A stretch of DNA of 10,509 nucleotides from assembly GCA_002292895.1 (NCBI GenBank), contig DBCE01000121.1, forward strand, positions 20,234 through 30,742, written 5' to 3'. Below are positions 6,331 through 10,509 of this stretch, in pieces (the stretch's first letter is position 1; each line of letters starts with the position of its first letter). A model generated the notes under the pieces. It made no database searches. It saw nothing but the letters and a program-made list of their open reading frames with translations, and was not told the DNA's origin. Position numbers and translations under genes: made by a program. The DNA is from Phycisphaerales bacterium UBA966 (lineage in GTDB: Bacteria; Planctomycetota; Phycisphaerae; Phycisphaerales; SM1A02).

Positions 6331-6678
6331 CTACTGAGCGCCGCCGGCGCCCTGCGCGGGGGAAACCGGCGTGGTGGCTGCGGGGGCCGATGATGATGCG
6401 CGCAACTTCAGCGCCAGCACCACGACCACCACCTGCAATACCGCTGTTCCAAGCGTGGAAATGACCACCTGCGGCCGCGTCCAATCGCCGATCGTGAGAT
6501 ACAAGCACACGTTCGCGACGACAAACAGGCTCCACGTCAGCGCAGTGGCGCCATCGGACCGGCCGCTCCGCGCGATCGCAAGCAATTTCACCACCGTGGC
6601 CGCGGGAAAAATGATCGTGGGCACCCAGCCAACCATCGAAAGAATCTGCTGCAGTGATGATGTGTCCGTTTCGGTCAT
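6331..6678 (-). CDS. Three-helix PQ-loop/SemiSWEET-like membrane protein
   Basis: The 115-residue protein has three predicted membrane helices at about 12-34, 45-63 and 70-91, and a flexible Ala/Pro/Gly tail. The pattern GWVPTIIFPAATVVKLLAIARSG, then SDGATALTWSLFVVANVCLYL, then a third helix with TLGTAVLQVVVVV, resembles PQ-loop and SemiSWEET proteins. These are half-transporters of about 90 residues that dimerise to carry small solutes. The defining Pro-Gln pair is not kept (FPAA here), so the assignment is a resemblance, not proof. Its ATG overlaps the stop of the aminotransferase gene as ATGA. AGGAG lies 7 nt before the start, so the two are transcribed together and probably translationally coupled. 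Transport of a substrate or product of that enzyme is a plausible inference. The gene ends in TAG, 75 bp before the sigma-factor start. Confidence 0.78.
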   Translation of the reverse strand: MTETDTSSLQQILSMVGWVPTIIFPAATVVKLLAIARSGRSDGATALTWSLFVVANVCLYLTIGDWTRPQVVISTLGTAVLQVVVVVLALKLRASSSAPAATTPVSPAQGAGGAQ

Positions 6679-7898
6679 CGCAATGCTCCTGTGAATTCAG
6701 CAATGCGCGCCATGCCCTTGCGGAGAAGCGCCTCCTCCGCTGCAAAGGTGATGCGAATGTGATCTGCGGCGCAGTCGCCAAAGTCGCCGCCTGGTACCAG
6801 CGCTACATGCGCTTCCAAGAGGAGCGCCTCAGCAAAGCTCTGCGCATTGGTGATGACGCGACCACCTGCCGATGTCAAGCCCTTACATGCGGCGATCGAT
6901 GGGAACGAATAGAACGCGCCCGTGGAACGCACCGATCGGAAGCGCGGTATGGCGCGCACCAGCTCATCAACAACTGCCGCCCGCCGCGCAAAGGCGACGC
7001 GCATTTCTTCAACCTGCGCGGTGCTGCGCGGAGACAACGCCTCCACGATCGCGGGCATAAAGAACGCCGGAATGTTGTTGGTCATCTGTCCCTGCAACTT
7101 GATGAGCTCTTGAATGAACCCACTGCTGCCGGGCGCGCAGACGTAACCGATGCGCCAACCGGTCATCGCGAAGGCTTTGCTCATGCCGTTCAGGGTGATG
7201 GTGCGTTCAGCCATCGCGGGCAGGCTGCCGGGCGAGAAGTGCTGCAATCCAGGCTGAATCTCTGGATACACCAGTTTCTCGTAAATCTCATCACTCACCA
7301 GTACCGCGCTGGGATGACGGGCAATGACCTCACAGAGGGCGCGAATTTCATCCGGGGTGTAAGTGATCCCGCACGGATTTGATGGACTGTTGAGGATCAC
7401 TGCCACCGTTCGCGGCGTCATGGCGGCGGCCAGTTCTTCAGGCAGCACTTTGAATCCGCGCTCCATGGAGCCCGCTACTTCAACGCATCGTCCACCAGCA
7501 AGTTCAATAAGCGGGCGGTAGCTCACCCATGCTGGGGTTGGCAGAATGACTTCATCGCCCGGATCAATGAGTGTTTGCAGAACCAAGTAAAGCGCGTGCT
7601 TGGCACCAGCGGTAATCGAAATGTGCTCGGCCTTGCACGGGATGCCGTTCTCATTTCGCAGTTTCGCTGCAACCGCGTTCCGCGCCTCGATGGTGCCCGG
7701 AGTGGCCACGTACTTGGTCAGTCCAGCGCGGAGACCTTCGATGGCGGCCTCTTTAATGTTGTTGGGAGTGTCAAAATCCGGTTCCCCGGTTCCGAAGGCC
7801 ACTACGTCAGCGCCCTCTTTCTTGAGTGCCGCCGCGCGCGCAGCAACCGCGAGGGTCGAACTTTCCTTCATTCGATGAACACGGGAGGAAACCTTCAT
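6675..7898 (-). CDS. aspC: PLP-dependent aminotransferase, aspartate aminotransferase type
   Basis: This is a fold-type I, class I/II aminotransferase of 407 residues, closest in style to bacterial aspartate aminotransferases. Those enzymes exchange the amino group between aspartate and 2-oxoglutarate. The PLP Schiff-base lysine is Lys241 in NGMSKAFAMTGWRIGY. Other active-site features are Trp124 (PAWVSY), Asn174 (SPSNPCG), Asp203 and Tyr206 (VSDEIYEKL), Arg249, and a C-terminal substrate-carboxylate Arg at 382 (HIRITFA). The N-terminus MKVSSRVHRMKESSTLAV, then GEPDFDTP, is typical. The start at 7898 is supported by this conserved N-terminus. No good ribosome binding site precedes it, but TAGACT lies 9 nt upstream. 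It is divergent from prfB, with 56 bp between the start codons. The PQ-loop gene follows with a 4-bp overlap. Substrate preference (aspartate against alanine, prephenate or aromatic acids) cannot be fixed from sequence. Confidence 0.93.
   Translation of the reverse strand: MKVSSRVHRMKESSTLAVAARAAALKKEGADVVAFGTGEPDFDTPNNIKEAAIEGLRAGLTKYVATPGTIEARNAVAAKLRNENGIPCKAEHISITAGAKHALYLVLQTLIDPGDEVILPTPAWVSYRPLIELAGGRCVEVAGSMERGFKVLPEELAAAMTPRTVAVILNSPSNPCGITYTPDEIRALCEVIARHPSAVLVSDEIYEKLVYPEIQPGLQHFSPGSLPAMAERTITLNGMSKAFAMTGWRIGYVCAPGSSGFIQELIKLQGQMTNNIPAFFMPAIVEALSPRSTAQVEEMRVAFARRAAVVDELVRAIPRFRSVRSTGAFYSFPSIAACKGLTSAGGRVITNAQSFAEALLLEAHVALVPGGDFGDCAADHIRITFAAEEALLRKGMARIAEFTGALR
6686..6690 (-). promoter_or_regulatory. 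Ribosome binding site AGGAG for the PQ-loop gene
   Basis: AGGAG on the minus strand lies within the last codons of the aminotransferase gene, 7 nt before the ATG at 6678. It is one of the clearest Shine-Dalgarno sequences in the window and supports translation of the second gene of this unit. Confidence 0.7.
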
Positions 7899-7907
7899 AA
7901 GTTCCGG

Positions 7908-7913
7908 AGTCTA
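7908..7913 (-). promoter_or_regulatory. Candidate -10 hexamer TAGACT for the aminotransferase
   Basis: Read on the minus strand, TAGACT (within TATAGACT) ends 9 nt before the ATG at 7898. An overlapping reading, TATAGA at 7910-7915, is 11 nt away. Either would give no leader or a very short one. Confidence 0.4.
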
Positions 7914-7942
7914 TAGCGCATAAATGCCATTCGCTGAAGGCG

Positions 7943-7948
7943 TACACT
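7943..7948 (+). promoter_or_regulatory. Candidate -10 hexamer TACACT for prfB
   Basis: TACACT, within CGTACACT, ends 6 nt before the prfB ATG at 7955. No Shine-Dalgarno sequence lies at a usable distance; GAAGG at 7936-7940 is 14 nt away. The same octamer precedes the YihY gene. Confidence 0.4.
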
Positions 7949-7954
7949 CCCAAA

Positions 7955-9074
7955 ATGCATTACGACGCCCACCAACCTGTACTGAGCGACCTCGAGGCGC
8001 GGATCACAACCATCCGCGACTCTCTTTAACTACCCAACAAAGGTCCTCGAGCGTGAACGACTGACAGCCAAGATGGAATCCCCGGAATTCTGGGGTGACC
8101 AACGCGCGGCGCAGAAAACCATTGATCAACTGAAGATCGTGCGGGCGCAGATTGAGCCGCTCGAGTTGGTGATGCGCAAATTTGAAGACGCCACCGTCGG
8201 CTATGAGATGGCCAAGGAAGGCAATGACGCCGAACTCCTTGCCGAAGTGGATGAATCCATCCACCAGATGGTTGCGGACATGGAAAGAGTGGAGGCGCAG
8301 AGCCTGCTCTCTGAGAAGCACGACCATCGCAACTGCTTCATCACCATTCAGGCTGGCGTTGGTGGCACCGAGGCCAATGACTGGGCCGAAATGCTGGAGC
8401 GCATGTATCTGTACTGGTGGAACAACATGGGCTTCAAAGTTGAAGAAATGCATCGACTTCCCGGCAGTGAAGTCGGGCTTGCCGAAGTGGTGTATCGCCT
8501 CAGCGGACCGTTCGTCTACGGCTATATGAACTGCGAACGTGGCACGCACCGCCTGGCGCGCGTGAGCCCGTTCAATGCTGAAGGAAAGCGACAGACCAGC
8601 TTTGCGACACTGGATGTCACTCCCGAATTTGAAGACAACGGATTGACCATCCCGGACAAAGATCTGGAAATCATTGCCTTCGTCCGCGCTAGTGGACCGG
8701 GTGGGCAGAACGTCAACAAAGTGGCAAGTGCCATCCGCGTCACCCACATTCCAACTGGCTTGCAGGTAGTGGCAAGTACTTTCCGCGATCAATTGCAGAA
8801 CAAGGCGCAGGCGCTGGCGGTGATGCGATCCAAGCTGGAAGCACTGGAAGAAGAGCGTCGCCAAGCTGAATTGGACGCCGCTGTGGGCGGCAAGGTTGAC
8901 CGCGGCTGGGGCACACAAATTCGTTCGTATGTGTTCTATGACAACCGTGTCAAAGACCATCGAACCGGCTTTGAAATGATGATCCCGCAGCGCGTTTTGG
9001 ATGGCGACATTGGCGGATTCATTGACGCGGAATTGAAGCGACGGCGCGCTGAGCGCGAGGAAGCACCTGTATGA
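7955..9074 (+). CDS. prfB: Peptide chain release factor 2 (RF2), expressed by +1 frameshift
   Basis: RF2 ends translation at UGA and UAA codons. The first 24 codons (7955-8026) end at an in-frame TAA (8027-8029). The rest (8028-9074) is in the +1 frame. Joined, they give 372 residues, close to E. coli RF2 (365). The N-terminal part, LSDLEARITTIRDSL, then NYPTKVLERERL after the shift, aligns with the first helices of RF2. The codon-recognition tripeptide SPF is at 204-206, so this is RF2 and not RF1. The catalytic GGQ is at 249-251 (ASGPGGQNVN). The break falls exactly where many bacteria have the autoregulatory prfB frameshift, so I treat it as programmed, not an error. Here the stop is TAA and no internal Shine-Dalgarno is seen. 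An alternative is initiation at ATG 8073, which would lose part of domain 1. The next gene overlaps the stop by ATGA. Confidence 0.93.
8024..8030 (+). promoter_or_regulatory. prfB: prfB +1 frameshift site CTT TAA C
   Basis: The site is CTT (codon 24), then TAA, then C. The classical site is CTT TGA C at codon 26 in E. coli. Slippage of the leucyl-tRNA from CUU to UUU puts AAC next and restores the RF2 frame. The bases just upstream (cgcgactct) contain nothing like the AGGGGG that pairs with 16S rRNA in the classical element. Confidence 0.85.
9058..9063 (+). promoter_or_regulatory. Ribosome binding site AGGAAG for the sensor-like gene
   Basis: AGGAAG lies in the last codons of prfB, 7 nt before the ATG at 9071. 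It supports both that start and translational coupling to prfB. Confidence 0.55.
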
Positions 9075-10509
9075 ATTCGGGCCCCGCTGCTGATCGCGCC
9101 GCGGGATCGCGTTGGATATTGATAGGTGCCGTAGCCGGTGGACTGTGGGGCGTTGCTGTGATGGCACGCTTGATGCCACCGCACCGCATGATCGACTACC
9201 CCGGCATGGACCAAGTGCTTCGGTCCGTAAGCCCGCTGGCCACCGCAGCACTGTTGTTGACGGGCGGCCTTGTTGCATGCGCGGGCTTTCTGGCTCGCAA
9301 GCGCAGCGCTCTGTTGCCCTTTCTTTCGGGGCTCTCATTCTCGGCACTGATGGCGTTCGTACTGACGTTCTGGATGTATGCCGAAGTGAACGAGAGCGAC
9401 ATGGGGCGCATTGACCTGGCGGGCAATCAGGAATCGATCGCTGCCGCACTTCATGCCTCGGTGGATGATCGACTTTCTGCGGCGGCGCAACTGGGAGCAC
9501 GATCAGCCGCCGCGCCCAACGACGATTGGCTTGCGGCCGCGCGCACCTTTACGGTTGACTTTCGTGGAACAGTGGCGCTTGCGCTCCTGAATTCCCAGGG
9601 AGAGATTGAACCCGGCTCAACCGTTCCACCGGAACAGGCTGATCGACTGAAATCCAACCTTGGAGGCATCGCCGCAGCCGCGCGCGCGGGCGACCGAGCA
9701 ATGACTGCACACGGAACGCACGTCATTATGGCCACGCCGGCATCGGGCGGTCGCGTGTTGGTGGCGTTTGTTGATGCCACCGCTCTTGTGCAGCCCATCA
9801 GCGCTGCAATGGCTCCGGACCTTGCGCTGTCGGTCAACATCAGTGGCCCAGGAAGTGAGCGGGTCATCATCGAAAGTTCGGCGCAGGGAGTGGCCATTCT
9901 TCAGCCTCCGGCTGAGTGCACTTTTGGAACCGCCGGACTGCTGTGGACTGTGCAACTACGCCCAACCAGCGGATGGATTGATAGCCACCACCACCGCGCC
10001 AACACCATGATCTTGCTGCTTGGAACGGTCGCATCGTTCGCGTGCGCACTTGCCATCCGCTCCATTTCCACAGAAATCAACGCTCGCGCTGCCCGCGAAT
10101 TTGCGGATCGTGCGGCGCAGGGCGCTTCGGCACGCGCGCGTATCAGCGCACATGCGCGCGACGCCATGTCTCAAGAAGCGAGCCATGTGATTCGGGCACG
10201 CCTTCGCGAGACCGCGCGCGCACTTGATGCGGCCACTGATTCGCGTGGCAGTGATGTCTCACGCACCGAAGCGCTGCAGCGGCTTGGTGCCAGCCTCACC
10301 CACGCGGAAACTGAAGTGGCTGCATTGCTTGAAGCAACGCCGCACACCCGAGTAGCACAGGCTGAACACGCTGCCGAAATTGACCACCATTATGCAGCAG
10401 CGGTATTGGAGTTTCCCGGCGGGCCAACGGTTTCGCTCAGCGAGCCCGTCTCGCCAGAAGCCATGGCACAGATTCAGCGCGAACTTGGATCAAGCACATT
10501 TGCCGTCAT
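9071..10509 (+). CDS. Multi-pass membrane sensor-like protein with CHASE-like extracytoplasmic domain, cut by window edge
   Basis: The frame is open to the right edge, giving 479 residues of an incomplete protein. Three membrane helices lie at about 14-31, 53-75 and 80-103. A soluble region follows at about 104-310, then a fourth helix at 311-330. The soluble region contains WLAAARTFTVDFRGTVALALLNSQGEIEPGS (153-183), which resembles the pattern of CHASE-type ligand-sensing domains. After the last helix the protein is Ala/Arg-rich and helical (about 335-425), followed by a stretch with FPGGPTVSLSEPVSPEAMAQ. I see no histidine kinase, GGDEF or adenylate cyclase motif before the edge, so the output is unknown. 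A sensor kinase is one guess. The start overlaps the prfB stop as ATGA and has AGGAAG 7 nt upstream. The two genes are probably co-transcribed. Confidence 0.78.
   Translation, partial: MNSGPAADRAAGSRWILIGAVAGGLWGVAVMARLMPPHRMIDYPGMDQVLRSVSPLATAALLLTGGLVACAGFLARKRSALLPFLSGLSFSALMAFVLTFWMYAEVNESDMGRIDLAGNQESIAAALHASVDDRLSAAAQLGARSAAAPNDDWLAAARTFTVDFRGTVALALLNSQGEIEPGSTVPPEQADRLKSNLGGIAAAARAGDRAMTAHGTHVIMATPASGGRVLVAFVDATALVQPISAAMAPDLALSVNISGPGSERVIIESSAQGVAILQPPAECTFGTAGLLWTVQLRPTSGWIDSHHHRANTMILLLGTVASFACALAIRSISTEINARAAREFADRAAQGASARARISAHARDAMSQEASHVIRARLRETARALDAATDSRGSDVSRTEALQRLGASLTHAETEVAALLEATPHTRVAQAEHAAEIDHHYAAAVLEFPGGPTVSLSEPVSPEAMAQIQRELGSSTFAV

Noticed and set aside
6654..7382. 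A 242-codon plus-strand frame opposite the aminotransferase
   Set aside because: It is antisense to a gene with complete active-site motifs. Its Arg-rich product has no domain.
8024..8030. The prfB frame break as a plain sequencing error
   Set aside because: It falls exactly at the classical RF2 frameshift position and keeps CTT-T and the following C. A random error would not be expected there.
9045..9057. Short hairpin CGCGC-TGA-GCGCG near the end of prfB
   Set aside because: It has a 5-bp stem with a 3-nt loop in Arg/Ala-rich coding DNA; this is likely by chance.
8073..9074. RF2 starting at ATG 8073 without frameshift
   Set aside because: The upstream 24 codons and the shifted segment align with the RF2 N-terminus, the length then fits the family, and 8073 has no ribosome binding site. 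It is kept only as an alternative.
8004..9500. A 498-codon open frame on the minus strand opposite prfB
   Set aside because: It lies wholly antisense to prfB and the start of the next gene. Its product has no recognisable domain, and prfB on the plus strand is certain. Long antisense frames are expected in GC-rich coding DNA.
1..10509. Mobile elements, tRNA/rRNA genes, CRISPR arrays, toxin-antitoxin or defence genes
   Set aside because: No transposase, integrase, direct-repeat array, tRNA-like cloverleaf or known defence motif was found. No gap without a gene exceeds 75 bp.

Overview
The window is GC-rich, tightly packed bacterial chromosome. It holds nine protein-coding genes, two of them cut by the window edges. 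I see no RNA gene, CRISPR array, insertion sequence or phage gene. The content (complex I subunit NuoB, release factor RF2, an rRNA pseudouridine synthase, an ECF-like sigma factor, a STAS protein, a large secreted repeat protein) suggests a free-living Gram-negative-type bacterium. The overall style fits Planctomycetota, perhaps Phycisphaerae. That placement is inference from gene style, not from a marker I could compare.

Layout. Positions 1-1056 (minus) carry an RsuA/RluB-type pseudouridine synthase whose Arg-rich repeat tail runs off the left edge. It is divergent from a secreted protein of 638 residues (1082-2998) built from about 12 repeats centred on G-(N/D)-D-x-Y. Next on the plus strand come a YihY/BrkB-family membrane protein (3032-4354), a STAS-domain protein (4367-4738), a small lipoprotein-like protein (4743-5075) and a stand-alone nuoB (5145-5714). 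The minus strand then carries an ECF-like sigma factor (5695-6255) whose 3' end overlaps that of nuoB. Further along the minus strand is a two-gene unit of an aspartate-type aminotransferase (6675-7898) and a three-helix PQ-loop/SemiSWEET-like membrane protein (6331-6678), coupled by an ATGA overlap. Divergent from it, prfB (7955-9074) is split by a +1 frameshift site. By another ATGA overlap it leads into a multi-pass sensor-like membrane protein (9071 to the right edge).

Two signals cut across genes. First, prfB keeps the position and slippery CUU of the classical RF2 autoregulatory frameshift. However, the in-frame stop is UAA, not UGA, and no Shine-Dalgarno-like stimulator is visible. Second, genes that begin a transcription unit (pseudouridine synthase, YihY, STAS, aminotransferase, prfB) have a TANNNT hexamer 6-9 nt before the start codon and no clear ribosome binding site. 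Genes inside units (PQ-loop protein, small lipoprotein, sensor) have good AGGAG/GGAAG-type sites 7 nt before the start. This pattern suggests leaderless mRNAs for first genes.

The genes do not form one pathway. The window is a run of housekeeping genes mixed with lineage-specific ones. The least familiar is the 27-residue-repeat secreted protein.
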